This document shows positions 25,851 to 34,816 of a DNA stretch of 64,000 nucleotides, one piece after another (position 1 is the first letter of the stretch; each line of letters starts with the position of its first letter). This DNA comes from Aeromicrobium phoceense. GTDB taxonomy: Bacteria > Actinomycetota > Actinomycetes > Propionibacteriales > Nocardioidaceae. The stretch lies in contig NZ_JACEOG010000001.1 in the NCBI RefSeq assembly GCF_013868155.1, forward strand, positions 1,612,001 to 1,676,000, in the 5' to 3' direction. The notes beneath the pieces were generated by a model. It was not told the DNA's origin. It worked only from the letters and a program-made list of their open reading frames with translations, and did not search any database. A program made the position numbers and the translations under genes.

Positions 25851-26560
25851 ACACCACCACCCCCGCCCTGGAGATCGTCGACGCCACCTTGGAGCTCGGC
25901 GACGGCGACTCGCGCGTCCGCGCCCTCGACGCGGTCTCGCTGACCGTGCAGCCGGGCGAGTTCGTGGCCATCGTGGGCCCGTCGGGCTCGGGCAAGTCCT
26001 CGCTGCTGGCCGTCGCGGGTGCGCTGTCCCACCCGGACTCGGGCTCGGTCCGCGTCCACGGCACCGATCTGGCCACCCTCTCGAAGGGCGCCGCCGCGCG
26101 CTTCCGGCTGGCGCACATCGGCTTCGTCTTCCAGTCGGGCAACCTGCTGCCCGCGCTGACGGCCGCCGACCAGCTGCGGCTGGCGAGTCGGCTCGCGGGA
26201 AGCCGCCGGGTCGACCCTGCGGCCGTGCTCGACTCGGTGGGCATGGCCCATCGCGCGAAGCACCGCCCGGGCCACCTGTCCGGCGGCGAGCGCCAGCGCG
26301 TGGGCATCGCTCGCGCCCTGGTGAACGATCCGAGCCTCCTGCTGGTCGACGAGCCCACGGCGGCGCTCGACCGGCGTCGCAGTCACGAGGTCGTGCAGCT
26401 GCTCGCCGATCGCGCCCGCGACGCGAACGTCGCCGTGGTCATGGTGACCCACGACCACGACGTCCTCGAGCACTGCGACCGAGTGCTGGAGATGGTCGAC
26501 GGATCTCTGACAGGGTTGGCCCATGCTGCCCGAAGGATGGATTCCGCACCGCCGCGCTGA
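25847..26560 (+). CDS. ABC transporter ATP-binding protein, MacB/LolD type
   Basis: A 237-residue ATPase with Walker A GPSGSGKSS, Q-loop FVFQSGNLLPALTA, signature LSGGERQRV, Walker B LLLVDEPTAAL and the H-loop VTHDHDVLEHCD. This is the LolD/MacB class that energises FtsX-type permeases, matching the preceding gene, with which it overlaps by 4 nt. Regulated most likely by the TetR protein at 24059. Its 3' end overlaps the next gene by 38 bp. Confidence 0.93.
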   Translation: MNTTTPALEIVDATLELGDGDSRVRALDAVSLTVQPGEFVAIVGPSGSGKSSLLAVAGALSHPDSGSVRVHGTDLATLSKGAAARFRLAHIGFVFQSGNLLPALTAADQLRLASRLAGSRRVDPAAVLDSVGMAHRAKHRPGHLSGGERQRVGIARALVNDPSLLLVDEPTAALDRRRSHEVVQLLADRARDANVAVVMVTHDHDVLEHCDRVLEMVDGSLTGLAHAARRMDSAPPR

Positions 26561-27482
26561 CGGCGAGGTGGTCGGGTGGATCGAGCTCGACGGTGACGAC
26601 ATCGCCGCGTTCGACCTCCTCGGCCGCCGCGCCACGCCCCCGGGCGTCGACTGGCACGAGGCCGAGCAGGCGCTCGACGAGCGGGGCATCGGCTACCTGG
26701 CCGACCAGTACACGCTGACGACACCCGCGGGAGATCACCTGCCCGTGCGCATCGGCGAGGCCACGACCGAGCAGGTCACGGTCGTGGAGGACGAGTTCGG
26801 CGGCGCGTCAGTGATCGGTGCCGATCCCGCGACCCACGTCCTCCCGTTCCCGGTGCCGATCGGGGTGCTGCGCGACTACGTGAGACCGCAGCTCGACCTC
26901 GGCACGTGGCTGGACGACGAGGGGCGGCCGATCGAGTACGGCAACCGGTGGGGCGTCGGAGAGACGCCCAAGAGCATGTACAGCGAGTGCGCTCACCCCG
27001 AGCGTTTCGAGCCGATCATCACGACGGCCCGAGCCTTGCTCGATCACCTGGAGCAGCGCTACGACGTCAACCGGGCCGAGCTCGTCAGGGGCGAGCAGAC
27101 CTACGTGACGCTGACGCCGCGCTCCGGCGACGGAGCCACGCTCGCCGCTGTGACGTCCCGGGCCACGTTGCCCGGCGTGAAGGTTCGCGCCGGGTTCGGC
27201 TACCTGAACTGGTGGCCCGGCTGCGGTTGCGACGCGTGCGACGACTCCGTTCCCGACATGCTCGACGAGCTCGAAACGGCTGTGTTCGCGATCGTGGAGG
27301 GCGCCATGACCGAATGGCGCCGGGGTCCTGAGGGGAGTGCCCCGTGGAAGATCCACGTGGAGTTCGACGGCCGCCACGTGGATCCCGGGCACCATGAGGG
27401 AGGGAGCTCGGGGGAGCCGGAGCCGCTGGACCTGCCCACCACGCCGCACCGCTGGGGACCGTGGCCGGTCAGGACAGGCTGA
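26523..27482 (+). CDS. Hypothetical protein with DUF6226-like C-terminal part
   Basis: A 319-residue soluble protein. The first 120 residues (GWIPHRRADGEVVGWIELDGDDIAAFDLLGR) look like a small beta-rich domain that restates a DGEVVGWIE motif; the rest (CAHPERFEPIITTARALLDHLEQRYDV, GVKVRAGFGYLNWWPGCGCDACDD, DELETAVFAIVEGAMTEWR) resembles DUF6226, with a CGCDxCDD cysteine cluster that might bind a metal. No function is known. It overlaps the ABC ATPase gene at its 5' end and the convergent GNAT gene by 14 bp at its 3' end. Confidence 0.7.
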   Translation: MLPEGWIPHRRADGEVVGWIELDGDDIAAFDLLGRRATPPGVDWHEAEQALDERGIGYLADQYTLTTPAGDHLPVRIGEATTEQVTVVEDEFGGASVIGADPATHVLPFPVPIGVLRDYVRPQLDLGTWLDDEGRPIEYGNRWGVGETPKSMYSECAHPERFEPIITTARALLDHLEQRYDVNRAELVRGEQTYVTLTPRSGDGATLAAVTSRATLPGVKVRAGFGYLNWWPGCGCDACDDSVPDMLDELETAVFAIVEGAMTEWRRGPEGSAPWKIHVEFDGRHVDPGHHEGGSSGEPEPLDLPTTPHRWGPWPVRTG

Positions 27483-28038
27483 GCCGCATCAGCACCCGCG
27501 GGAACCGGTTGAGCACCGAGTCGGTGTCGGCGGCCTTGGCGAAACCGGCGCGCTCGAACAACGCGCGCGTGCCGACGTAGGCCATCGTCAGGTCGACCTT
27601 GGCGCCGTCGTTGTCGACGGGGTAGGCCTCCACGGCGGGCGCGCCCTGGGAACGGGCGTACTCCACGGCGTCCTCGATGAGGTGGTGCGCGATGCCCTGT
27701 CCCCGGTGCCCGGGACGCACGCGCACGCACCACAGGCTCCAGACGTCGAGGTCGTCGACGTGGGGGATCTTGCGGTTCGTCGCGAACGAGGTGTCCGCGC
27801 GCGGGTGGATCGCGGCCCAGCCGACCACCTCGTCACCCTCGTACGCCAGGACGCCGGGCGGGCCCTGCTGCATCAGCTCGCGGACGTACTCGCCGCGCGC
27901 CTCGCGGTGCAGCTCGCGGTTGACCTTTCCCGGGACGCGATAGCTGAGGCACCAGCACGACTCGGCATCGGGCCGCTTGGGCCCCACCATCGTGCGGACG
28001 TCGTCGAACTCGGTCGCCGGACGCACCTCGATCGTCAT
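27469..28038 (-). CDS. GNAT family N-acetyltransferase
   Basis: A 189-residue acetyltransferase. After an N-terminal EVRPATEFDDVRTMVGPKRPDAESCWCLSYRVPG, the acetyl-CoA binding region appears as VWSLWCVRVRPGHRGQGIAHHLIEDAVEYARSQGAPAVEAYPVD, with the R/QxxGxG/A loop as RGQGIA. VVGWAAIHPRAD precedes it. The W-C-L-S-Y pattern near the N-terminus is shared with a group of actinobacterial GNATs of unknown substrate. Start ATG 28038 gives the natural N-terminus. Confidence 0.88.
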   Translation of the reverse strand: MTIEVRPATEFDDVRTMVGPKRPDAESCWCLSYRVPGKVNRELHREARGEYVRELMQQGPPGVLAYEGDEVVGWAAIHPRADTSFATNRKIPHVDDLDVWSLWCVRVRPGHRGQGIAHHLIEDAVEYARSQGAPAVEAYPVDNDGAKVDLTMAYVGTRALFERAGFAKAADTDSVLNRFPRVLMRLSLS

Positions 28039-28051
28039 GCGTCGAATGACA

Positions 28052-29404
28052 TCAGATGACGGGGACGTTGGCCAGCGCCGCCTGCAGGTCCTCGTCCGAG
28101 AGCGGATCGTCCTCGAGGCGACCGTTGAGGTACGAGTCGTAGGCGCCCAGCTCGAGCAGGCCGTGGCCGGACAGGCCCACGACGATGACGGGCTCGGTGC
28201 CCTGCTCCGTGGCCTCCAACGCGGCCCGGCGCGCCTGGGCCAGCGCGTGGGACGACTCGGGCGCGGGCACGATGCCCTCGGTGCGCGCGAACTCGACCGC
28301 GCTGTCGAAGCACTCGCTCTGGTGCAGCGCCACCGCCTCGACCAGTCCTTCGTGCAAGGCATGGGAGACCAGCGGCGCCATCGCGTGATAGCGCAGGCCA
28401 CCGGCGTGGATCGGCGAGGGCACGAAGTCGTGGCCGAGCGTGTACATCTTCATCAGCGGGGTCATGCCACCCGTGTCACCGAAGTCGTACCGGTACTCGC
28501 CGCGGGTCAGGGTCGGGCACGAGGACGGTTCGACGGCCAGGATCCGCGGGGACTGGTTCCCGGCCAGCTTCTCGCGCAGGAACGGGAACGTGAGGCCGGC
28601 GAAGTTCGAGCCGCCCCCGGCGCAGCCGATCACCAGGTCGGCACCGGACTCGCCGGCCATGGCGAGCTGCTTGAGCGCCTCCTCGCCGATGATCGTCTGG
28701 TGCAGCAGCACGTGGTTGAGGACCGAGCCCAGCGCGTACTTGATGGTCTCGTCCTGGGCGGCGACCTCGACGGCCTCGCTGATCGCGATGCCGAGCGAGC
28801 CGGTGTGGTCCTCGGGCAGGGAGCGCCCGAACTCCGTCAGACGGCTGGGGGAGCGGTGGACCTTGCCGCCGAAGACCTCGATCAGGGTGCGGCGCTGCGG
28901 CTTGGTGTCGAACGAGGCGCCGACCTGCCAGACCTCGCACTCGAGCCCGAACAGCGAGCAGGCGTAGGCCAGCGCGGTACCCCACTGGCCGGCTCCGGTC
29001 TCGGTGGTCAGTCGCTTGATGCCGTGGATCGCGTTGTAGTAGACCTGCGGCACGGACGTGTTGGTCTTGTGCGAGCCGGCCGGCGAGACGCCTTCGTACT
29101 TGTAGTAGATCCGGGCGGACGTGCCGAGGGCCTTCTCCCAGCGACGTGCGCGCACGAGCGGCGACGGCCGGTACTGGCGGTAGACGTCGCGGACCGGCTC
29201 GGGAATCTCGACGAAGCGCTCGGAGGTGACCTCCTGCGCGATCAGCTCGGGCGGGAACAGCGCGGCGAGGTCGTCGGGACCGACCGGCTCGTGAGTTCCG
29301 GGGTGCAGCGGCGGAGGCGGCGGCGTGGGGAAGTCCGGGACGATGTTGTACCAGTGCGTGGGCATGTCGGACTCGGAGAGCACGAATCTGATCTGATCGG
29401 TCAC
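28052..29404 (-). CDS. TrpB2-type pyridoxal-phosphate enzyme (tryptophan synthase beta-like)
   Basis: A 450-residue fold-type II PLP enzyme of the TrpB2 (TIGR01415) group, distinguished from TrpB1 by its longer N-terminus and extra insertions. The PLP lysine is in GVSPAGSHKTNTSVPQ, and the phosphate-binding glycine loop is GCAGGGSNFAGL. TrpB2 enzymes convert indole and serine to tryptophan, or act on other serine-like substrates, often without TrpA. No other trp gene is nearby. GTG 29404 overlaps the stop of the upstream HNH gene by 4 nt, so the two share a transcript. Confidence 0.9.
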   Translation of the reverse strand: MTDQIRFVLSESDMPTHWYNIVPDFPTPPPPPLHPGTHEPVGPDDLAALFPPELIAQEVTSERFVEIPEPVRDVYRQYRPSPLVRARRWEKALGTSARIYYKYEGVSPAGSHKTNTSVPQVYYNAIHGIKRLTTETGAGQWGTALAYACSLFGLECEVWQVGASFDTKPQRRTLIEVFGGKVHRSPSRLTEFGRSLPEDHTGSLGIAISEAVEVAAQDETIKYALGSVLNHVLLHQTIIGEEALKQLAMAGESGADLVIGCAGGGSNFAGLTFPFLREKLAGNQSPRILAVEPSSCPTLTRGEYRYDFGDTGGMTPLMKMYTLGHDFVPSPIHAGGLRYHAMAPLVSHALHEGLVEAVALHQSECFDSAVEFARTEGIVPAPESSHALAQARRAALEATEQGTEPVIVVGLSGHGLLELGAYDSYLNGRLEDDPLSDEDLQAALANVPVI

Positions 29405-30591
29405 GCGGCGAGCCTAGTGGCGCGATAGACCACGGGAGCCCCCCGCAGGTAGGACTCGGCGAACTGCACCGGGGGCCGGAGGTGGCGCCGATGGAGGTGG
29501 CCGTGCGACTTCATGTTGTGGTGCCGGCGGCACAGGGATCTCAGGTTCTCGGCCGAGGTGGTGCCGCCGCGGTCGTACGCCAGCTCGTGGTCGAGGTCGG
29601 TGTCCCTGATGTCCGCTTGGCAACCTGCGACCCGACAGGTGCCGTCGCGCCAGCGCAGCGCCTCGCGGAGTGAGTCGCTGGGCTGGTAGCCGAGCTTCGT
29701 CGTGTCCATGACGTTCCCGAGCGGGTCGAGCACCAGACGGCGCAGGAGCGTGTGCTCGCTCGTGGCCAGCTCGCGAGCCCACTCGGCCGGGACCGGCTCG
29801 CGGTCGCCGCGGGTGAATCCGCTGCCGGAGGTGAGGCCGATCAGGTCGGTCGAGTCGATCGTGATGGCGATCTCGGCCCGGATGTCGGTGGTGGTGCCCT
29901 CGCTGCACGTGAGCCAGTGGGCGACCAGGTCGGCCTGCTTCTGCTCGCGGGTGCGGCGGTCGCGCTCGCCGGTGTCGGGGTCGATCTTGGGCAGCGCCTT
30001 GGCCGCGGCCCGCAGGCGATTGCCCACGGCGACGGCGACGCCGGTGGGCAGCAGGGCGCTCAGCCACGAGGTGCCGTCGTCGTTGTGCGAGATCTCCACG
30101 TGGCGCTGCTCGGTGGCGCGGGCCGCGTCGTCCTCGAACTGCTCGGGCTCGAGCCGGGCCCGCAGCCGCTTCAGCCAGCTGCGCAGCTCTCCGGGGGTGT
30201 GCTCGGCGGCGTAGCCGACGGCCGTCCGGTCGAGGGCCTCGATCGCCTCGGGGGAGCGGAGCTTCGCCACGGTGTCGGCGATGAGGCCGACGCGGCGCGC
30301 GTCGAGGACGCCGTCGCGGAACGCCCCCCAGACGGCGAGAGTGCGGTCGCGGACCTCCTCGCCCTGCACGACGATCCGCCAGACCGAGTTCTCGGTGATG
30401 CCGAGCAGCTGAGCGATCTCGAGCGCGATCCCGCGCCGCGCGAGCTCCTTGCCGATCGACACCTCGTCGCCGGCGTCGATCCGGCGGATCTCCCGCTCGC
30501 GATGCGTGAGCACGAGGTTCCACTCGGCGAACTCCGCCTGTGCCCGCGCACGCCGCACCTCGAGGAAGGCATCGACTGCGGGCGAGGTCAT
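29401..30591 (-). CDS. DUF222 / HNH endonuclease (13E12 repeat family)
   Basis: A 396-residue protein with an N-terminal DUF222 helical region (about 20-290, GELRSWLKRLRARLEPEQFE) and a C-terminal HNH nuclease motif, DGTCRVAGCQADIRDTDLDHELAYDRGGTTSAENLRSLCRRHHNMKSH. This is the multi-copy 13E12/REP13E12 family of actinobacteria; several mycobacterial members are LexA regulated. Matching that, TAGAACAGATGTTCGA at 30603-30618 is an SOS-box-like sequence that abuts the promoter TACACT (30599-30604), which is 7 nt before ATG 30591. Biological role unknown. Confidence 0.9.
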   Translation of the reverse strand: MTSPAVDAFLEVRRARAQAEFAEWNLVLTHREREIRRIDAGDEVSIGKELARRGIALEIAQLLGITENSVWRIVVQGEEVRDRTLAVWGAFRDGVLDARRVGLIADTVAKLRSPEAIEALDRTAVGYAAEHTPGELRSWLKRLRARLEPEQFEDDAARATEQRHVEISHNDDGTSWLSALLPTGVAVAVGNRLRAAAKALPKIDPDTGERDRRTREQKQADLVAHWLTCSEGTTTDIRAEIAITIDSTDLIGLTSGSGFTRGDREPVPAEWARELATSEHTLLRRLVLDPLGNVMDTTKLGYQPSDSLREALRWRDGTCRVAGCQADIRDTDLDHELAYDRGGTTSAENLRSLCRRHHNMKSHGHLHRRHLRPPVQFAESYLRGAPVVYRATRLAA

Positions 30592-30602
30592 GTCGACCAG
30601 TG

Positions 30603-30618
30603 TAGAACAGATGTTCGA
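30603..30618. promoter_or_regulatory. LexA (SOS) box before the DUF222/HNH gene
   Basis: TAGAACAGATGTTCGA differs at one position from the actinobacterial consensus TCGAAC-N4-GTTCGA. It overlaps the -10 hexamer TACACT (minus strand 30604-30599) by 2 nt, a position suited to repression by LexA. Confidence 0.75.
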
Positions 30619-30648
30619 GAAAGGGGCCGAAAGCGTTGGGCTTTCTCG

Positions 30649-31857
30649 TCAGGTGAGACTGCGCGCAGGCGGCCGCGAGGCCATCAGGATCGCCGCGACG
30701 ACCGGCAGCGTCAGCAGCGCGGCCACGCCGCTCAGCGCACCGAAGCTCCACAGCGCCACCACGACGCCCGCCACCAGTCCGCCGAACGCGCCGGCGAGGT
30801 TCATGGTGAGGTCGCTGAATCCCTGGACGAGCGGCCTCACCTCGGGGTCGACGCTGCGGGTGAGCAGGGCGGCGCCCGCGATGACCGACATCGACCAGCC
30901 GACCCCCAGCAGCACCAGGCCAACCGTGATCTGCACGTTGGACTCCCCGGCCGTGCCGGCGATGCCGCACGCGAGGATCAGCACCGCCTGGCCCATCAGG
31001 ATCGTGGGCTCGGCGCCCCAGCGGTCGGTCATCCACCCGAAGACGGGCGAGAGCGCGAACATGCCCGCGATGTGCAGGCTGATGGTGAAGCCGATGATCG
31101 ACAGCGAGGCGCCGTGGCCCGACATGTGAACCGGGGTGAGCGCCATGACCGCCACCATGACCGCGTGCGACAGGGCGACCGAGGCGATCGCTACGGCGGT
31201 GGTGCCGCGGACGTGGGGGAGTGCGGCGGCGATCCGCGGCGGGGGCGGGGCGGCGGCGGCGCGACGGGCGGGCGGAGCGGGACGGAGCAGCAGGCACGTC
31301 AGCAGCCCGGCGCCCGTGAACGCGATGGCGGAGAACACCTGCGGACCGGCGAGCTCGGGGATGCCGAGCGCGCGGGCCACGGAGGCACCCGGACCGGTGA
31401 GGTTCGGGCCGGCCACCGAGCCGATGGTGGTGGCCCACACGACGAGCGAGATCGATCGGCCCACGGCTGCGGGCTCGGCACGGTCGGCGGCCGCGAACCT
31501 CGACTGGAGGTTGGCTGCCGTGCTGGAGCCGAACAGCAGGAAGCCGAGCAGCAGCAGCGGCAGCGAGGCCAGTTCGGCACCGATGACGACGGTGACGGCA
31601 CCCAGGGCACCGCCCAGCCAGCCGGCCGTCAGCGCCGGCCGGCGTCCACGATGCACCGCGAAGTTCGACAGCGGGATGGTGAAGCCGGCGGCGCCCAGCG
31701 TCATCGCGACGACGGAGAGACCGGCCCAGCCGGCCGAGCCCGTGACGTCCTCGATCAGCAGGGCGCCGACCGCGAGCCCGGCACCGTTGCCGATGCCGCC
31801 GACCACCTGGGCGAGGGCCAGCGTGCCGACGGTGCGGCGCTGCGCGGGCCAGGTCAC
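30649..31857 (-). CDS. MFS transporter
   Basis: A 402-residue twelve-helix major facilitator. The first half has the loop 2-3 region FAVHRGRRPALTAGW; a second-half equivalent is GWMTDRWGAEPT. No close substrate subfamily is recognised. The GTG start 31857 is 1 nt after the M13 peptidase stop on the same strand, so it is probably coupled to that gene. It is followed, 58 bp away, by the SOS-controlled HNH gene. Confidence 0.88.
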   Translation of the reverse strand: MTWPAQRRTVGTLALAQVVGGIGNGAGLAVGALLIEDVTGSAGWAGLSVVAMTLGAAGFTIPLSNFAVHRGRRPALTAGWLGGALGAVTVVIGAELASLPLLLLGFLLFGSSTAANLQSRFAAADRAEPAAVGRSISLVVWATTIGSVAGPNLTGPGASVARALGIPELAGPQVFSAIAFTGAGLLTCLLLRPAPPARRAAAAPPPPRIAAALPHVRGTTAVAIASVALSHAVMVAVMALTPVHMSGHGASLSIIGFTISLHIAGMFALSPVFGWMTDRWGAEPTILMGQAVLILACGIAGTAGESNVQITVGLVLLGVGWSMSVIAGAALLTRSVDPEVRPLVQGFSDLTMNLAGAFGGLVAGVVVALWSFGALSGVAALLTLPVVAAILMASRPPARSLT

Positions 31858-31858
31858 C

Positions 31859-33811
31859 TCAGGCCCAGATCGTGACGCGCTCGGCCGGGTCGAGCCACAG
31901 GGCGTCGTCCGGCGTCACGTCGAAGGCCTCGTAGAAGGCGTCGATGTTGCTGACGACCTGGTTGCAGCGGAACTCCGGGGGCGAGTGCGGGTCGACCGTG
32001 AGGCGGCGGATCGTCTCGGCCGGGCGCACCTTGCCCTGCCACGCGCGCGCCCACGCCAGGAAGAAGCGCTGGTCGGGGGTGAGCCCGTCGATGGGCTCCG
32101 CGGGCTTGTCCTGCTGCGCCAGCCGGAACGCGAGGTGAGCGATGCCCAGTCCGCCGAGGTCGCCGATGTTCTCACCGATCGTGAGCGCGCCGTTGACCGT
32201 CTGCCCGTCGGCGTTCTCAGGGCTGAGGTCGTCGTACTGCGCGATGATCCGCGCGGCGAGGGCGTCGAAGGCCGCGCGGTCGTCGTCGGTCCACCAGTTG
32301 CTCAGCGCGCCGGTGCCGTCGTACTGCGAGCCCTGGTCGTCGAAGCCGTGGCCGATCTCGTGGCCGATGACCGAGCCGATCGCGCCGTAGTTCACCGCGT
32401 CGTCGGCCTGCGCGTCGAAGAACGGCGGCTGCAGGATGGCGGCGGGGAAGACGATCTCGTTCATCGTCGGGTTGTAGTAGGCGTTGACCGTCTGCGGCGT
32501 CATGTACCACTCGTCGCGGTCGATCGGCTGCCCGATCTTGGCCAGCTCGCGGTCCATCGCCACCGACTGGGCCCGGCGGGCGTTGCCGACCAGGTCGGTC
32601 GGGTCGGTCTCGAGGGCGTCGTAGTCCTTGAAGCTCTCGGGGTGCCCGATCTTCGGGGTGAACGCGTCGAGCTTGGCCAGCGCGCGCTGCTTGGTCTCGT
32701 CGCTCATCCAGGGCAGCTCGCGGATGCTGATGCGGTAGGCCTCGAGCAGGTTCGCGATGAGCTCCTCCATGCGCGACTTCGCCTCGGCCGGGTACTCGGT
32801 GCGGACGTAGATCTTGCCGACGGCCTCGCCCATCGAGCCCTCGACGAAGCCGATGGCGCGCTTCCACCGCGGGCGCAGCTCGTCGGTGCCCTGGAGGGTC
32901 TTGCCGTAGAACGCGAAGTTCTCCTCGACGAAGTCGTCGGACAGGAACGGCGCCGCGCCGTGCACCAGCTGCCAGCGCAGCCAGTCCTGCCACGCGGGCA
33001 GGACGTCGTCGGTGAGGAGGGTCTGGAGGCCCTCGAGGTAGGACGGCTGCGAGACGACCGCCTCGGCCAGCACGGCCTGCTCGATGCCGGCGGCCTCGGC
33101 CCAGGAGCGCCAGTCGAACGCGGGCGTCAGCGCGCCGAGCTCGTCGAGGGTCTTGAGGTTGTAGGTCTTCTGGGCGTCGCGCACGGCGACCCGGTCCCAG
33201 TGGTGCGACGCGATGCGGGTCTCGAGGTCGAGCACACGGTCGGCGCGCTCGCTGGCGTCGGAGAACCCGGCGAGCTCGAGCATCGTGGCGATGTGGTCGC
33301 GGTAGGCGTCGCGGACGTCGGCGAACTGCTCGTCGCGGTAGTACGACTCGTCGGGCAGGCCGATGCCGGCCTGCACGACGTGCGTGACGTAGCGGTCGGG
33401 GTTGCCACGGTCGGGGGCGATGTAGAGGCCGATGATGCTGTTGACGCCCTCGCGCTCCAGCGTGCCGAGGGTGCGGACCAGCGAGGGCACCGAGTCGATC
33501 GCGTCGATGCGGGCGAGGTCGTCGGCCAGCGGGGCCGCGCCGAGCTGCTCGATGCGCTCGGTGTCCATGAAGCTGGCGAAGAGGTCGCCGATCTTGCGCT
33601 GCTCGTCGTCCTGCGGCTCGGCGGCGGCCTTCTCGACGATCGAGCGGACCAGGATCTCGGCCTCGTCGACCAGATCGACGAACCCTCCCGCGGTGGCCCG
33701 GTCGGGCTTGATCGGCGTCTCGCGCAGCCACGGCCCGTTCACGTGTCGGAACAAGTCGTCCTGGGGGCGGATCTGGGAGTCGAAGGTCGATGGATCGAGG
33801 CCGTTGGTCAC
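31859..33811 (-). CDS. M13 family metallopeptidase (neprilysin-like)
   Basis: A 650-residue zinc peptidase. The active-site HExxH is in IGHEIGHGFDDQGSQYDGTGAL, with the third ligand in GENIGDLGGL and the substrate-binding NAYYNP upstream. Domain length matches PepO-type enzymes. There is no signal peptide or N-terminal helix, so it is probably cytoplasmic like PepO of lactic bacteria. The C-terminal CxxW of eukaryotic members is absent, which is normal for bacteria. GTG 33811 is divergent from the siderophore-interacting protein gene with 19 bp between. Confidence 0.95.
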   Translation of the reverse strand: MTNGLDPSTFDSQIRPQDDLFRHVNGPWLRETPIKPDRATAGGFVDLVDEAEILVRSIVEKAAAEPQDDEQRKIGDLFASFMDTERIEQLGAAPLADDLARIDAIDSVPSLVRTLGTLEREGVNSIIGLYIAPDRGNPDRYVTHVVQAGIGLPDESYYRDEQFADVRDAYRDHIATMLELAGFSDASERADRVLDLETRIASHHWDRVAVRDAQKTYNLKTLDELGALTPAFDWRSWAEAAGIEQAVLAEAVVSQPSYLEGLQTLLTDDVLPAWQDWLRWQLVHGAAPFLSDDFVEENFAFYGKTLQGTDELRPRWKRAIGFVEGSMGEAVGKIYVRTEYPAEAKSRMEELIANLLEAYRISIRELPWMSDETKQRALAKLDAFTPKIGHPESFKDYDALETDPTDLVGNARRAQSVAMDRELAKIGQPIDRDEWYMTPQTVNAYYNPTMNEIVFPAAILQPPFFDAQADDAVNYGAIGSVIGHEIGHGFDDQGSQYDGTGALSNWWTDDDRAAFDALAARIIAQYDDLSPENADGQTVNGALTIGENIGDLGGLGIAHLAFRLAQQDKPAEPIDGLTPDQRFFLAWARAWQGKVRPAETIRRLTVDPHSPPEFRCNQVVSNIDAFYEAFDVTPDDALWLDPAERVTIWA

Positions 33812-33830
33812 GCGGTTTAGGCTACACAGC

Positions 33831-34595
33831 GTGGCTCAGAAGACCGAGGTTGAACTGATCGTTCGTCGCACCGAGGACCTGGCGCCGCGACTGCGCCGCG
33901 TGGTGCTCGGCGGTCCCGCGTTCGAGGAGTACCTCGCGCACCACCTCGACTCCACCGACACCTACGTCAAGCTCGTCTTCGCCGACGGTGACGACACGGT
34001 GCTGCGGACCTACACGGTGCGGTGGGTCGACGCCGCGGCCGGCGAGCTCGCGATCGACTTCGTCACGCACGGCACCGAGGGCCTCGCCGGCCCGTGGGCG
34101 CTGCGCGCGAAGCCCGGGGACACGCTGCGGTTCCGCGGCCCCGGTGGTGCGTACCGACCCAGCCCCGACGCCGACCACCACCTCTTCGTGGGCGACGAGG
34201 CGGCGCTGCCGGCGATCGCCGCGTCGATCGAGGCGCTCGAGCCCGATGCGGCCGCCACGGCCTTCATCGAGGTCGACGGACCCGGGCACGAGATCGACCT
34301 GCCCAGCCCGGCGAGCGTCGACGTGAACTGGCTGTACCGCGACGGCGACGCGCCCGGCTCCACCACGCTGCTCGACCAGGCGGTGCGCGCGTGGGCGTGG
34401 CCCGAGGGGCGCGTGCAGGCCTTCGTGCACGGGGAGTCGGCGCTGCTGAAGTCCGTGCGGCCCTACCTGATGGACGGCCGCGTGGCCCGCCCCGACATCT
34501 CCGTCTCGGCCTACTGGCGCTGCGGCGAGACCGAGGAGGGCTTCCGCGCCTGGAAGAAGCAGCAGCAGGACGCGGTCATCCGCCCCGGCGCCTGA
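33831..34595 (+). CDS. Siderophore-interacting protein (ViuB/SIP family)
   Basis: A 254-residue FAD-dependent ferric-siderophore reductase type protein. It has the FAD-binding barrel (RTYTVRWVDAAAGELAIDFVTHG, with RxYTxR) and the SIP motif GPGGAYRPSPDADHHLFVGDEAALPAIAASIEAL; the C-terminal ISVSAYWRCGETEEGFRAWK ends the family fold. It removes iron from siderophores by reduction. GTG 33831 is 7 nt after TAGGCT (33818-33823), a leaderless start. No siderophore transport genes are nearby. Confidence 0.9.
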   Translation: MAQKTEVELIVRRTEDLAPRLRRVVLGGPAFEEYLAHHLDSTDTYVKLVFADGDDTVLRTYTVRWVDAAAGELAIDFVTHGTEGLAGPWALRAKPGDTLRFRGPGGAYRPSPDADHHLFVGDEAALPAIAASIEALEPDAAATAFIEVDGPGHEIDLPSPASVDVNWLYRDGDAPGSTTLLDQAVRAWAWPEGRVQAFVHGESALLKSVRPYLMDGRVARPDISVSAYWRCGETEEGFRAWKKQQQDAVIRPGA

Positions 34596-34598
34596 GCG

Positions 34599-34787
34599 TG
34601 GTCTCGATACGCCCTTCGCTGCGCTCGTGAGCTACTCGACCACCGGCTCCGTGGCCGTGGTCTCGATACGCCCCTCGCTGCGCTCGTGAGCTACTCGACC
34701 ACCGGCTCCGTGCCCATGGTCTCGATATGGCCCTCCGCCGCCGGTGATCGAGTGCCGGCGAGCGCAGCGAGACGGTGTATCGAGATC
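34599..34787. repeat. Tandem 59-bp intergenic repeat with inverted third copy
   Basis: Three units begin at 34599, 34658 and 34717, each with TGGTCTCGATA, giving an exact 59-bp period. The first two are almost identical (one change, C/T, in the CGCTGCGCTCG arm); the third diverges after about 20 nt and instead carries the reverse complement: CGAGCGCAGCGAG (34759-34771) matches CTCGCTGCGCTCG of unit 2, and TATCGAGA (34777-34784) pairs with TCTCGATA (34720-34727). This type of GGTCTCGATACGC-CTACTCGACCACC element is common between genes in Nocardioidaceae. It fills the 34596-34804 gap and may act as a bidirectional terminator. Confidence 0.8.
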
Positions 34788-34816
34788 CCGTGACGCCTCA
34801 CCGGTAGCCTCGACTG

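Noticed and set aside
31136-33820. 894-codon plus-strand frame opposite the M13 peptidase and MFS genes
   Set aside because: Antisense to genes with clear catalytic motifs; composition is Arg/Val/Asp rich without a fold.
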